From Lysinibacillus sp. SGAir0095 (lineage in GTDB: Bacteria; Bacillota; Bacilli; Bacillales_A; Planococcaceae): a stretch of 64,000 bases of DNA. Positions 52,838-61,991 of this stretch are shown here, one piece after another. A program made the position numbers and the translations under genes. Position 1 is the stretch's first letter. Each line of letters starts with the position of its first letter. The stretch is taken from positions 1,450,001 to 1,514,000 of the forward strand of contig NZ_CP028083.1 of the NCBI RefSeq assembly GCF_005491425.1, given 5' to 3'. Below the pieces are notes generated by a model that was not told the DNA's origin, ran no database searches, and worked only from the letters and a program-made list of their open reading frames with translations.

Positions 52838-53194
52838 TTGAACAAAATCATTGATTTCATCTCGATTAAAGAGCAAAAGCAGAATGAAAAGCTTGATAAA
52901 ATGTTTCGGAAGGCGAATTCGCTGCAGGATGTGCAGGAAATTGACAAGCTAGTGGAGGAAAAGTTGCTGGCTGTGCAGGATCATAAGCTTTTTCTCGCAT
53001 TCTTAAAATATTTGGAGTTGAAAGAGTTGGACCCTCAATCTGTTTTTAAGGAAGTGTTGCAATTGCCAAAATTTCAGTTTGAAGAGCGGTATCAGATGAA
53101 CTGGCAGTCGGTGGTGCAGCTTTGTTTTACTTTTTTAGCAATTTTAAAGGAAAATGATCCAGAGCAGTACTTGGAATTCATTGTAACGAATTAG
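52838..53194 (+). CDS. Hypothetical protein, 118 residues, helical
   Basis: It starts at TTG after AGAGG. The protein is soluble and mostly helical, with a charged N-terminal half (EQKQNEKLDKMFRKANSLQD) and a more hydrophobic end (WQSVVQLCFTFLAILKENDP). The family was not recognised. It sits between tract D and miaB. Confidence 0.65.
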   Translation: MNKIIDFISIKEQKQNEKLDKMFRKANSLQDVQEIDKLVEEKLLAVQDHKLFLAFLKYLELKELDPQSVFKEVLQLPKFQFEERYQMNWQSVVQLCFTFLAILKENDPEQYLEFIVTN

Positions 53195-53406
53195 TAAGCA
53201 TTCACACGCGCGAAGACGGAGTAGTATCCGAAAGAGAGTTGCACACGCATAAAATAAGTGCTAGTCATTGTGTCAAATTAGTTACATAAATGAAGCAAAA
53301 AACGTTTGGTTCAGTTACCAAAATTAGCACAAAAACCCTGTTATTTCAGATGTTCATCAGAGATTCCTTTCAGTTCTAAAATATATTACAAATTTAATGC
53401 ACCTTA

Positions 53407-53436
53407 TTGTTCTTTCTACCTATAATTCGTTATAAT
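53407..53436 (+). promoter_or_regulatory. Probable sigma-A promoter of miaB-ymcA
   Basis: TTGTTC (53407-53412) and TATAAT (53431-53436) are 18 bp apart, about 57 bp before the miaB ATG. The rest of the 53195-53406 gap shows nothing recognisable. Confidence 0.7.
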
Positions 53437-53492
53437 ATTTAAATGGGGTTCGAATGTACGAAACCAATCTTGAAAGGAGTTTCTAATATTCA

Positions 53493-55040
53493 ATGAATGA
53501 GGAACAACGACTAGCGAGTCAGCAAGTTAATCAACCAAAACCGAAAAGCGCTAAGCTTGAAAAAGATTATAGTCAATATTTCGAACGAGTGATTACGGCA
53601 CCTTCTTTAAAAGATGCGAAAAAGCGTGGGAAAGAGGAAGTGAAGTACCACAAGGATTTCAATATTGATGAAGAGTTTTTGGCTATGGGCAACGGGCGTA
53701 AATTTTTCATTCGTACATACGGATGTCAAATGAACGAGCATGACTCCGAGGTAATGGCTGGGATTTTCATGCAGCTGGGGTATGAACCTACCGACAGAAT
53801 CGAAGAAGCGGATGTTGTTCTTTTAAACACATGTGCGATTCGTGAAAATGCTGAAAATAAAGTATTTGGTGAGCTTGGCTACCTATTAAAATATAAACGT
53901 CAAAATCCTGAATTGTTAATCGGCGTTTGTGGCTGTATGTCACAAGAAGAGTCGGTTGTAAATAAAATTTTAACAACATACCAACATGTGGATATGGTTT
54001 TCGGTACTCATAACATCCACCGCTTACCACACATTCTAAAAGAAGCCTACATGTCCAAGGAAATGGTCATCGAAGTTTGGTCTAAAGAAGGGGATGTTAT
54101 TGAGAACCTTCCAAAGCAACGAAATGGTGCCATTAAAGCTTGGGTAAACATTATGTACGGCTGCGATAAATTCTGTACATACTGTATCGTTCCTTACACG
54201 CGAGGGAAAGAACGCAGTCGTCGTCCGGATGAGATTATTCAAGAAGTGCGTGAGCTGGCGGCACAGGGCTATCAGGAGATTATGCTGTTAGGACAAAATG
54301 TCAATGCTTATGGGAAAGACTTCGCCGATATCGAATACCGACTTGGAGATTTAATGGACGAGTTACGTAAAATTGATATACCGCGCATTCGTTTCACAAC
54401 AAGTCACCCTCGCGACTTCGATGATCACTTGATCGAAGTGCTAGCTAAAGGTGGCAACTTGGTAGAGCATATTCACTTACCAGTACAATCAGGTTCAAAT
54501 GATATCTTGAAAATTATGGCACGTAAATATACACGTGAGCACTTCCTAGAATTAGTTCGCAAAATTAAGGCAGCGATTCCTGATGTAACATTAACAACTG
54601 ACATTATTGTTGGTTATCCAAATGAAACAGAGGAACAATTCCAGGAAACTCTTGACCTTTATCGAGAAGTTGGATTTGAAATGGCCTTCACATATATTTA
54701 TTCTCCTCGTGAAGGAACACCGGCTGCGAAGATGAACGACAATGTTCCGCAAGAAGTGAAAAAAGAGCGCCTTCATCGTTTAAATGCGGTGGTTGAAGAG
54801 TTTTCAGCAGCATCATTAAAACAATTCGAAGGCCAAGTGGTAGAAATATTGGTTGAAGGTAGCAGTAAAAAACGTGATGACGTACTGGCTGGTTACACGA
54901 GAAAGAATAAATTAGTTAACTTTGATGGACCGAAAGAATTGGTGGGCCACATTGTGAAAGTAAAAATACTCGAGGCGAAATCTTACTCACTACGTGGTGA
55001 GTTTGTAGAGGTCGTACATCGACATGGGGTGGAAGTATAA
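53493..55040 (+). CDS. miaB: tRNA-2-methylthio-N6-dimethylallyladenosine synthase
   Basis: The 515-residue radical-SAM methylthiotransferase has an N-terminal UPF0004 domain with its three Cys ([38 protein letters not shown]), the radical-SAM motif [17 protein letters not shown], and a C-terminal TRAM domain. The roughly 65-residue N-terminal extension is normal for Bacillales MiaB. It adds a methylthio group to i6A37 of tRNAs. Its stop overlaps the ymcA start (TAATG). Confidence 0.97.
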   Translation: MNEEQRLASQQVNQPKPKSAKLEKDYSQYFERVITAPSLKDAKKRGKEEVKYHKDFNIDEEFLAMGNGRKFFIRTYGCQMNEHDSEVMAGIFMQLGYEPTDRIEEADVVLLNTCAIRENAENKVFGELGYLLKYKRQNPELLIGVCGCMSQEESVVNKILTTYQHVDMVFGTHNIHRLPHILKEAYMSKEMVIEVWSKEGDVIENLPKQRNGAIKAWVNIMYGCDKFCTYCIVPYTRGKERSRRPDEIIQEVRELAAQGYQEIMLLGQNVNAYGKDFADIEYRLGDLMDELRKIDIPRIRFTTSHPRDFDDHLIEVLAKGGNLVEHIHLPVQSGSNDILKIMARKYTREHFLELVRKIKAAIPDVTLTTDIIVGYPNETEEQFQETLDLYREVGFEMAFTYIYSPREGTPAAKMNDNVPQEVKKERLHRLNAVVEEFSAASLKQFEGQVVEILVEGSSKKRDDVLAGYTRKNKLVNFDGPKELVGHIVKVKILEAKSYSLRGEFVEVVHRHGVEV

Positions 55041-55477
55041 TGACAACTAAAGTTTATACAAAAGACGAAATCGTAGAAAAAGCAAAAGAAATCGCACATA
55101 TGATTGCCAACACGGAAGAAGTTGAGTTTTTCAAAAAAGCTGAAGAGCAAATCAATGAAAATCAACATGTTCGTGAAAAAATCGCAAGTCTGAAAACATT
55201 ACAAAAGCAAGCTGTTAATTTCCAACACTTAGGTAAGGAAAAAGCATTAAAATTAATCGATGAAAAAATTGCGAAAATCGAAGAAGAAATCGATGCTACA
55301 CCGATTGTGCAAGAGTTCAAACAGTCACAAATGGACGTAAATAACTTATTACAATTAGTATCAAATGCGATTGCAAACAATGTAACAAATGAAATCATCG
55401 AATCAACAGGTGGCGACCTTCTTAAAGGCGAAACAGGTTCAAAAGTACGCAACAGCCAACCTGGAAGCTGTTCATAA
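55040..55477 (+). CDS. ymcA: YmcA (RicA) family regulator, YlbF-like
   Basis: This 145-residue helical protein of the YlbF/YmcA family follows miaB directly, as in B. subtilis. In that species YmcA, YlbF and YaaT form a complex that affects RNase Y-dependent mRNA maturation, Spo0A activation, competence and biofilm formation. A Cys near the end (PGSCS) could be one of the Fe-S ligands reported for this complex. A strong terminator closes the pair. Confidence 0.92.
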   Translation: MTTKVYTKDEIVEKAKEIAHMIANTEEVEFFKKAEEQINENQHVREKIASLKTLQKQAVNFQHLGKEKALKLIDEKIAKIEEEIDATPIVQEFKQSQMDVNNLLQLVSNAIANNVTNEIIESTGGDLLKGETGSKVRNSQPGSCS

Positions 55478-55493
55478 TATAAATGGTTCTCTT

Positions 55494-55530
55494 AACCCCT
55501 ACAGACTTAACGGTTTGTAGGGGTTTTTTA
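55494..55530 (+). terminator. Intrinsic terminator of miaB-ymcA
   Basis: A perfect 10-bp stem (AACCCCTACA / TGTAGGGGTT) is followed by TTTT. Confidence 0.9.
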
Positions 55531-55651
55531 TTCTTTTGACTTCCCAAAGTGGAGCTGTCTTTATTTTTCCGTAAAAGAAATGTGTCTTTCTTTTTGTCGT
55601 GACATTAAAGTCGAATGGCAATTAACTTACATTCCATCGTATACTCCCCAT

Positions 55652-55984
55652 TTAAACTTGATCTTTTGGAATAGATAAAACCCACATAAAATCATCTTCA
55701 AGCAGTATTTGTATGTCATAGCCCAAGCTTATTAGTTGCTCAGCCTTTAAGTGTTTTGAACTTTTACCATGTCGTTTCTTACCGAGAATAACAAAATCGG
55801 TTTCCTTAGTAACAGCCCCTTGCAAAATGCCTCCTAAAGTCCGAACTTTTTTCGCGGCATCAGAACGTGTCATTGTGGAAAGGGCCCCTGTAAAGACTAT
55901 CCGTTTATTACAAAAGGGATGCAGTATGTGATGAGAGGGGTTAGAAAGCAGGATCACTTCTGGGTTGTCTTTATTTTGGTTCAT
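55652..55984 (-). CDS. Stand-alone BRCT-domain protein
   Basis: The 110-residue protein is one BRCT domain with a short N-terminal tail: NKRIVFTGALSTMTRSDAAK, TLGGILQGAVTKETDFVILG and SSKHLKAEQLISLGYDIQIL. The conserved GG and the later hydrophobic strand match the BRCT of bacterial DNA ligase LigA, but the ligase parts are absent. It could bind DNA ends or a partner protein. It interrupts the usual ymcA-cotE adjacency. Confidence 0.85.
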   Translation of the reverse strand: MNQNKDNPEVILLSNPSHHILHPFCNKRIVFTGALSTMTRSDAAKKVRTLGGILQGAVTKETDFVILGKKRHGKSSKHLKAEQLISLGYDIQILLEDDFMWVLSIPKDQV

Positions 55985-56075
55985 ATTGCTTCTCCTTGAT
56001 TGGTTTTCTTCTATATGAAAAGAGAACTTTTCAAACTTCCATAATAATTTATTGTTTTATTTTATCATAAAAAAT

Positions 56076-56146
56076 AGTGGCTCGATTTTCGTCAAAAGGG
56101 GCTGAATGATTACTCGATGGGGCTTTATTTCTAAAGTTAGCTACTT
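56076..56146 (+). repeat. 21-bp phased intergenic repeat, tract E (three units plus a decayed one)
   Basis: AGTGGC at 56076, AGGGGC at 56097 and TGGGGC at 56118 keep the exact 21-bp step. AAAGTTAGCTA near 56135 may be a fourth, out-of-step unit. The tract is between the BRCT gene and a small membrane gene. Confidence 0.65.
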
Positions 56147-56330
56147 TTGCAGAAAATCTCTCAAATATAACTATGTGTATAATATCCTTGGAAAGTCTCC
56201 AATACATAGAACCCATGGAAATAGACTAGGCACGTGTCGAAAAGTGAAGTCTTTCATTTTAATTGAAAAGCCTTGTTCGGATGCAATTTGACATAAAAAA
56301 AGAACCCCTAGTGGAATTCTCATAAATTTT

Positions 56331-56681
56331 TCATTGAGATAGTTTCCAAGCAGGAATCAACGAGTGGAATTTAAATATATAGCTCATGAAAACGTGGATT
56401 ACGGTGTAGATTGCTAACGTTAGTAAATAAGTAGTGGACCAGATTTGCACTGGTTCACTTAAAAAAAGAAATAGCAAAATCATGCCAATTGGGAAAGGCA
56501 CCAAGATGATTAACCACATTGGTGCTTTCAGAGCTTCTGTAACAGCGCCCAATAAAACTACTGAAGTTCCAATAACAAGTGCTTGCCAAGCTGATAAGCC
56601 GTTATTAAATAGAAGACTACCCATGAAATAAGAAAGAGCAGTTAATACAATGGCTAAAAGGAAATCGAGATAATACTTCAC
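56331..56681 (-). CDS. Small membrane protein, four helices, unknown
   Basis: The start is taken as GTG at 56681 with AAAGGTG upstream; a longer frame from 56735 would place the ribosome site inside the gene. The 116-residue product (VKYYLDFLLAIVLTALSYFM at its N-terminus) has four probable membrane helices and one conserved-looking loop, GAVTEALKAPMWLI. The family was not recognised. Confidence 0.6.
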   Translation of the reverse strand: MKYYLDFLLAIVLTALSYFMGSLLFNNGLSAWQALVIGTSVVLLGAVTEALKAPMWLIILVPFPIGMILLFLFLSEPVQIWSTTYLLTLAIYTVIHVFMSYIFKFHSLIPAWKLSQ

Positions 56682-56782
56682 ATGTACACACCTTTCTAAA
56701 AAGAAACTAAAGATCGACCCCTTAGATTTTACCATTTAATTGGAAGATGTATTATAAATGATTTGTAAATTTATAACCTATC

Positions 56783-56832
56783 AACTTAAAAGAAACCATT
56801 AGGAATACAATCTTAATGGTTTCTTTTAAGTT
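56783..56832 (-). terminator. Long perfect hairpin at the end of the DUF2798-like gene
   Basis: A perfect 19-bp stem (AACTTAAAAGAAACCATTA and its complement) with a 12-base loop. On the minus strand it follows the gene at 56844 and includes a T-rich arm. Confidence 0.75.
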
Positions 56833-56843
56833 TTGGGTAAGTC

Positions 56844-57335
56844 CTAACCCTTTACTACCAAATTATTTTCAGTAGATTTTATATACTTAGTGAATATAAA
56901 ACGTACTATTGGACCCATTATTATGATTTGTAATGGTAAGGCTACTATGAAATTTTTACCAAACACTGATAGAAATTCCAAGATAATGGATTGGGAAGAA
57001 TAACCGTTGTGGAAATAATTCGTCACTAAACCATAAATGGACATGAAAAAGGCCATTCCAATGACCATGCATGTTGAAATGGTCAGGACTTTATAAATTA
57101 CCTTAGAAGTATTTGCAGTTAATCTCAAAGCAATTTTCTTAGCATAAGGTCCCACTAAAAACAGGTCGAGAATTAATGCAACAATAAATCCAATTAAAAA
57201 GTCAGATACTCCTCCCAGGAAAGTAATTTTGCCAAACATGCCATTAAGGTAAAAATTATAGAGAGTCATAAACAGTACCATTCCAAAACACATAATTAGA
57301 CCGAAATATACACTCTCTTTTCTTGTTGTCGGCAT
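56844..57335 (-). CDS. DUF2798-like membrane protein
   Basis: ATG at 57335 is chosen because AAAGGAG lies about 10 bases upstream. The 163-residue protein has four membrane helices arranged as two similar halves: GLIMCFGMVLFMTLYNFYLN and later TCMVIGMAFFMSIYGLVTN, each followed by a helix ending in GP (VGPYAKK; MGPIVRF). This internal repeat is the DUF2798 layout. Function unknown. Confidence 0.75.
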   Translation of the reverse strand: MPTTRKESVYFGLIMCFGMVLFMTLYNFYLNGMFGKITFLGGVSDFLIGFIVALILDLFLVGPYAKKIALRLTANTSKVIYKVLTISTCMVIGMAFFMSIYGLVTNYFHNGYSSQSIILEFLSVFGKNFIVALPLQIIIMGPIVRFIFTKYIKSTENNLVVKG

Positions 57336-57552
57336 ATGTAAACACTCCTTTCTATTCACTTAACGTATTATATAGATTCAAAAAAATTCTCGTAAGGAAA
57401 AAAATTTGTACGTTTTGTGACGTTGATAACAGTTATTGAAATGATGGAAATTTAGACCCTTTTGAAATTATGAGTTTTCACTTAACAGGAGAGGGAAAAA
57501 TGTATAGAAGAATCTATTAAGTTTAGAAGCCGAAAGAGAGAGAAGGGAATGT

Positions 57553-57822
57553 ATGATAGAAGACTTATTTGAACTATATGATTTGTTAATCAAAAAAGAG
57601 CGTACGATGAACGACACGCTTCAAATAGTAAGTAGTGTAAAAGGGAATCAATTTTTAGAGGAAATCATTATCAGGACGGAGAAACTTATCGTCAAATCAT
57701 TTGGTGGTCAAGAAGTGCATTGGCTAGAAATTAATCAATTTACTGATGCTTTTTTCCAATATCGGCAGAGTTTTATCACAAAAGAGCGTCTCATCTCCAT
57801 TATTAAGAAAATCATCGGTTAA
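57553..57822 (+). CDS. Hypothetical protein, 89 residues
   Basis: A good AGAAGGGAA ribosome site precedes the ATG. The soluble helical protein (MIEDLFELYDLLIKKERTMN at the start, SFITKERLISIIKKIIG at the end) was not recognised. It stands alone upstream of cotE. Confidence 0.6.
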   Translation: MIEDLFELYDLLIKKERTMNDTLQIVSSVKGNQFLEEIIIRTEKLIVKSFGGQEVHWLEINQFTDAFFQYRQSFITKERLISIIKKIIG

Positions 57823-58168
57823 ATGTTTTTAGATACATTTCGAAATTGTATTTCAAATTGGTGCATTACTTTTCACAATTTATGATAATCAAAATCACGA
57901 CAAGAATTTTTTTACTATATAAGTAAAAAATGAATAACGCAAATTTTTCAGTCACACTATTCGCCCACCTTTAATACTATAAACTGTCAACAGCTAATGA
58001 TTCGAAATTCCAAAGTACATTTACGCTTTTGTTTTCTTATCAAGGGGTGTAAGGCAAGATATGCGAAAAGTGCAAGAATAGCCAGGAAGTGTCACGATAT
58101 CACTTTGCCCTTGATGTTCGAATGGAAAACAATCTGTAAAATCTACAAAAAACGAATCCGTGACATTT
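57823..58168. other. Gap upstream of cotE
   Basis: AT-rich at first, then of higher G+C from about 58020. A plus-strand frame here has no ribosome site and runs into cotE out of frame. No sigma-E promoter was clear. The sigma-K candidate lies just after this gap. Confidence 0.4.
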
Positions 58169-58197
58169 CACCAATTAGGCACAAGCCGCATAGTATA
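58169..58197 (+). promoter_or_regulatory. cotE: Candidate sigma-K promoter of cotE
   Basis: CACC (58169-58172), a 16-bp spacer and CATAGTATA (58189-58197) match the sigma-K consensus mACm-N16/17-CATAnnnTA fully. It lies 31 bp before the TTG start. B. subtilis cotE is also read by sigma-K, in addition to sigma-E. Confidence 0.65.
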
Positions 58198-58228
58198 GTT
58201 CGACTAGATGTTAAAGGAGGAAAAAGCG

Positions 58229-58855
58229 TTGAAACGTTTGCGTCAAATAGTGACAAAAGCGGTTGTCGCTAAAGGTAAGAAGAGAGTTGAAGCGAGCGAA
58301 GTGATTCGCCCTTCATCTACGCCAACTAGTATTTTAGGATGTTGGGTGATCAACCATCACTACAATGCAAAAAAAGTAGGGAAATATGTTGAAATCTCAG
58401 GAAAGTTCGATGTAAACGTATGGTATGCGTACAATAATAATACAAAAACAGCAGTTCACTCGGAAACAATCAGCTACAAAGATCGCATTAAACTTCACTA
58501 CCGCGATAATGATGTAATTGAATCGAATGACTGCCATGTACGTGTTGTCCAACAGCCAAACTGTATCGAAGCGGTAATTAACCAAAATGGTGACTGCTTT
58601 AATGTAGTAATCGAACGTGAATTTGTCGTAGAAATCATTGGCGAAACTAAAGTTGTGGTTTCTATACATGAAGTAGATTACGAAGAAGAGTGGAAATATG
58701 AAGAAGATGAATCTTCATCAAGCTCTAGTTCTAGCTCAAGCTCAAGCTCTAGTTCGAGCTCAAGCTCAAGTTCAAGCTCAAGCTCTTCGTCATCATCGTC
58801 TTCATCTTCAAGCAATGGCTTTAAATTTATTGAAGACTCATCATCATTTCGTTAA
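58229..58855 (+). CDS. cotE: Spore coat morphogenetic protein CotE with polyserine tail
   Basis: TTG at 58229 has AAAGGAGG 8 bases upstream; an ATG at 58208 lies 5' of that site. Residues 1-150 match CotE (IVTKAVVAKGKKR; TSILGCWVINHHYNAKKVG; KFDVNVWYAYNNNTKTAV; VVQQPNCIEAVIN; EREFVVEIIGETKVVVS). CotE directs assembly of the outer spore coat from the mother cell. After a short acidic stretch comes a run of 34 consecutive serines (about 162-195), encoded by mixed TCN and AGY codons, then NGFKFIEDSSSFR. B. subtilis CotE has an acidic tail instead. Gene order before mutS is conserved. Confidence 0.93.
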   Translation: MKRLRQIVTKAVVAKGKKRVEASEVIRPSSTPTSILGCWVINHHYNAKKVGKYVEISGKFDVNVWYAYNNNTKTAVHSETISYKDRIKLHYRDNDVIESNDCHVRVVQQPNCIEAVINQNGDCFNVVIEREFVVEIIGETKVVVSIHEVDYEEEWKYEEDESSSSSSSSSSSSSSSSSSSSSSSSSSSSSSSSSSNGFKFIEDSSSFR

Positions 58856-58862
58856 TAAAGTG

Positions 58863-58907
58863 AGAGCGCCCGCTACTCGAAAAGAGTAGAACAAACAGGC
58901 GCTCTTC
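58863..58907 (+). terminator. Intrinsic terminator of cotE
   Basis: AGAGCGCC pairs with GGCGCTCT around an inner CTACTC-gaaaa-GAGTAG stem, followed by TCTTTATT. Confidence 0.8.
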
Positions 58908-59124
58908 TTTATTGTTTGGTTGAGTAGAAAACAGTATTATTGCCCCCGAAGGCATGTAATCCTGTTTTCTCTATTTTAAGACTATTCTTAATGTAAAATA
59001 TATACCCGCCAGTCAACGTTATCACCTGATTTTTGTTATACTTATTTAGAATGAATTTATTTTGGAGAACATGAACGAAACGTGTTTTTCTACTATAGAG
59101 TAAAGATGAGTTTAGAGAGGTACC

Positions 59125-61746
59125 ATGAAAATGACAACATATACACCAATGATGCAACAATATCTTGCCATCAAGTCAGAATATGAGGATGCTTTCCTTT
59201 TTTATCGACTTGGGGACTTTTATGAAATGTTCTTTGATGATGCAGTCAAAGCATCACAGGTTTTAGAAATTACTTTAACAGGACGCGATGCCGGCATGAA
59301 AGAACGTATCCCGATGTGCGGTGTTCCCTTTCATTCAGCTAAAGGATATATCGAAACGCTTGTGTCAAAGGGCTACAAGGTGGCAATTGCGGAGCAAACC
59401 GAGGACCCAAAACAAGCAAAAGGAGTTGTGAAACGTGAAGTCGTCCAGCTGATTACACCTGGGACGATTATGGAAGGGAAAACAATAGACGGCAAGTCGA
59501 ACCATTTCATTGCCTGTGCGGAAAATTTACCGAACAACACGTTTGCTCTTGCATACTTGGATGTGTCCACTGGCGAAGCCAATACAGCTATCGTTGAAGG
59601 GGGAACGAAAAGCTTACTTCAGCAATTAATGGCTTTTACAATTCGAGAACTGGTTGTGACAGAGCAGCTACAGCTTTTATTAGCTGAACAAGCAAGTAAC
59701 CTTGGAATCGTGCTATCTCTTGAACAAGACGAAATGCCTGAAGAAAAAGCGTCAAGATATATCGCAAATTTACCGAATGAATTAAAGGGCGTTGCGAAAA
59801 GCTTGCTTCAATATGTGGAACGTACACAAATGCGCAGTTTGTCGCACATTCAAGAATTTACATATACCGAGACAAAGCAGCTTTTACGAATTGATACGAA
59901 TTCAAAAAGAAATTTAGAGCTGTTGGAGTCGATTCGTGGTGGCGATCAAAAGGGCACTTTGCTATGGTTGCTGGATGAGACCGTAACAGCTATGGGTGGA
60001 CGAAAATTAAAACAATGGCTGCACCAGCCGTTGGCAACACGTTCGGCCATCGAAAATCGCCTTGCTATCGTGACGGATTTATTGGATGAATTTTTTGTAC
60101 GCAATGAATTAAAGGAATTGCTGAAAAACGTTTATGATCTAGAGCGTTTAGCAGGTCGTGTTGCCTTCGGAAATGTGGGGGGACGTGACTTGGCACAGCT
60201 TCGCGAATCATTGCGCCAAGTGCCGTTCATTAAGCAACAGCTAGTGAATTCGGGAAAATCGACGCTTTCAAAGCTAGGTGAGAAGCTTGATGAGTGTGAG
60301 GATATTGAAGCGTTTTTATCGAAAGCCATCACAGACAACCCGCCAATTGCGATTAAAGAAGGGGACGTTATTCGTGAGGGCTATAACGAAAAATTAGATG
60401 AATTGCGTTTTGCTGCTCGTAACGGAAAGGACTGGATTGCCCAGTTAGAGCAGAAAGAACGTGAAGTGACAGGCATTAAAAATTTGAAAATCGGCTATAA
60501 TCGCATTTTTGGCTACTACATCGAGTTAACGAAATCGAATATTGCTAGTGCAGATTTATCACGCTACGAAAGAAAACAAACCTTGGCCAATGCGGAACGT
60601 TATATTACCGAGGAGTTAAAGGAAAAAGAAGCAATCATTTTAAATGCGGAGGAACAGAGCCTGGCATTAGAATATGATTTATTTGTTGAATTGCGTGACC
60701 AGTTAAAAGCCTTTATCCCACGCGTTCAAGCTCTTGCTTCTGAAATTAGTGAGCTTGATGTGTATAGTAGCTTTGCTGTTGTTTCCGAAAAATATCGTTT
60801 TGTGAAGCCTTCCTTCCATGAAGGGCGCGCTATGAAGATTGTGGGCGGACGTCATCCAGTAGTTGAAAAGATGCTAAACAAACAAATGTATGTACCGAAC
60901 GATTGCGTCTTGCCAGATGATAAAAATATGATGCTTATTACTGGGCCGAACATGTCGGGGAAAAGTACGTATATGCGTCAAGTAGCTCTAATTGTTGTCC
61001 TAGCGCAAATGGGTTGCTATGTACCGGCTGATGAGGCAGTACTGCCAATAACAGATCAGATTTTTACACGTATTGGGGCCGCGGATGACTTGGTAGCGGG
61101 CCAGTCTACCTTTATGGTGGAAATGCTGGAATCTCAGAACGCTATTACAAATGCAACTGAAAGAAGCCTATTACTATTCGATGAAATCGGCCGCGGTACC
61201 TCCACTTATGATGGGATGGCGTTAGCGCAGTCGATGATGGAATATATACACGATAGAATCGGTGCCAATACTTTATTTTCAACTCACTACCATGAGCTGA
61301 CAGCACTCGAGGAGCAGCTTGCTAGGTTGCAAAATGTACATGTTAGTGCAACTGAAAAAGATGGCAAAGTGGTCTTCTTGCACAAGGTGCGCCAAGGGGC
61401 AGCAGATAAAAGCTATGGTGTGCATGTGGCAAGCCTTGCAGAAATGCCAGAAGCGATAATCGATCGCGCTAGAGTACTGTTGGAACAGTTTGAATCGAAG
61501 GCTCAGGGTGTTACGTCTGTCGCAGCGACCGTTATGAGTGAGCCATCAGAAGACGAGCTTCAGTTGTCTTTATTTGAAGAGGAAGTTAAGGGAAATGAAG
61601 TATTGCCTGAAACGGGTACAGCCTTATCTGATGTCGAGTTAGATGTCCTGGAACGCCTAGCGAAAATTAACATTATGGGTACGGCTCCAATTCAAGCAAT
61701 TAACGTACTGTACGAGCTGCAACAAGCATTGTTAAGTAAGAAATAA
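59125..61746 (+). CDS. mutS: DNA mismatch repair protein MutS
   Basis: The 873-residue protein carries the mismatch-reading FYEMFFDDA segment near residue 34, Walker A GPNMSGKSTYMRQ, Walker B LLLFDEIGRGTSTYDG, and the ABC-type STHYHEL switch. A C-terminal QLSLFEEE is the likely sliding-clamp binding motif. MutS binds mismatches and recruits MutL. AGAGAGG precedes the ATG. Confidence 0.98.
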   Translation: MKMTTYTPMMQQYLAIKSEYEDAFLFYRLGDFYEMFFDDAVKASQVLEITLTGRDAGMKERIPMCGVPFHSAKGYIETLVSKGYKVAIAEQTEDPKQAKGVVKREVVQLITPGTIMEGKTIDGKSNHFIACAENLPNNTFALAYLDVSTGEANTAIVEGGTKSLLQQLMAFTIRELVVTEQLQLLLAEQASNLGIVLSLEQDEMPEEKASRYIANLPNELKGVAKSLLQYVERTQMRSLSHIQEFTYTETKQLLRIDTNSKRNLELLESIRGGDQKGTLLWLLDETVTAMGGRKLKQWLHQPLATRSAIENRLAIVTDLLDEFFVRNELKELLKNVYDLERLAGRVAFGNVGGRDLAQLRESLRQVPFIKQQLVNSGKSTLSKLGEKLDECEDIEAFLSKAITDNPPIAIKEGDVIREGYNEKLDELRFAARNGKDWIAQLEQKEREVTGIKNLKIGYNRIFGYYIELTKSNIASADLSRYERKQTLANAERYITEELKEKEAIILNAEEQSLALEYDLFVELRDQLKAFIPRVQALASEISELDVYSSFAVVSEKYRFVKPSFHEGRAMKIVGGRHPVVEKMLNKQMYVPNDCVLPDDKNMMLITGPNMSGKSTYMRQVALIVVLAQMGCYVPADEAVLPITDQIFTRIGAADDLVAGQSTFMVEMLESQNAITNATERSLLLFDEIGRGTSTYDGMALAQSMMEYIHDRIGANTLFSTHYHELTALEEQLARLQNVHVSATEKDGKVVFLHKVRQGAADKSYGVHVASLAEMPEAIIDRARVLLEQFESKAQGVTSVAATVMSEPSEDELQLSLFEEEVKGNEVLPETGTALSDVELDVLERLAKINIMGTAPIQAINVLYELQQALLSKK

Positions 61747-61772
61747 GAAATGAAGTTTTAGTAATAAATAGA

Positions 61773-61862
61773 AGTGGCGGATAAATGGCTATTTATGGCG
61801 GATATATCTATAAAGTTGGCGGATATTTTGCCGAAACGGGCGGATATCTATTCAGCTGCTTG
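61773..61862 (+). repeat. 21-bp phased intergenic repeat, tract F (four to five units)
   Basis: The GGCGGATA core recurs with the base before GGC at 61775, 61796, 61817 and 61838, four units in exact 21-bp steps; a decayed fifth falls near 61859. It uses the GGCGGAT variant also seen in tracts C and G. It separates mutS and mutL, which are usually closer. A lone AGTGGCTAGATATT at 61937 is out of step. Confidence 0.85.
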
Positions 61863-61991
61863 ATATGGATTAAAGAAGTATCAAAAAATTAATTCGTTTG
61901 ATTAATACTTACAATGAAAATAATAAGCAATTTCGAAGTGGCTAGATATTCAATATGAAATCCCGAATCACAAAAAAAGGAGGTTCTTCAC

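Noticed and set aside
57997-58272. Plus-strand frame of 91 codons ahead of cotE
   Set aside because: It overlaps the sigma-K promoter, the cotE ribosome site and the cotE start, lacks its own ribosome site and shows no family features.
59040-59124. LexA/SOS box ahead of mutS
   Set aside because: GAACATGAACG carries only one acceptable half-site of the Bacillus consensus and is not palindromic.
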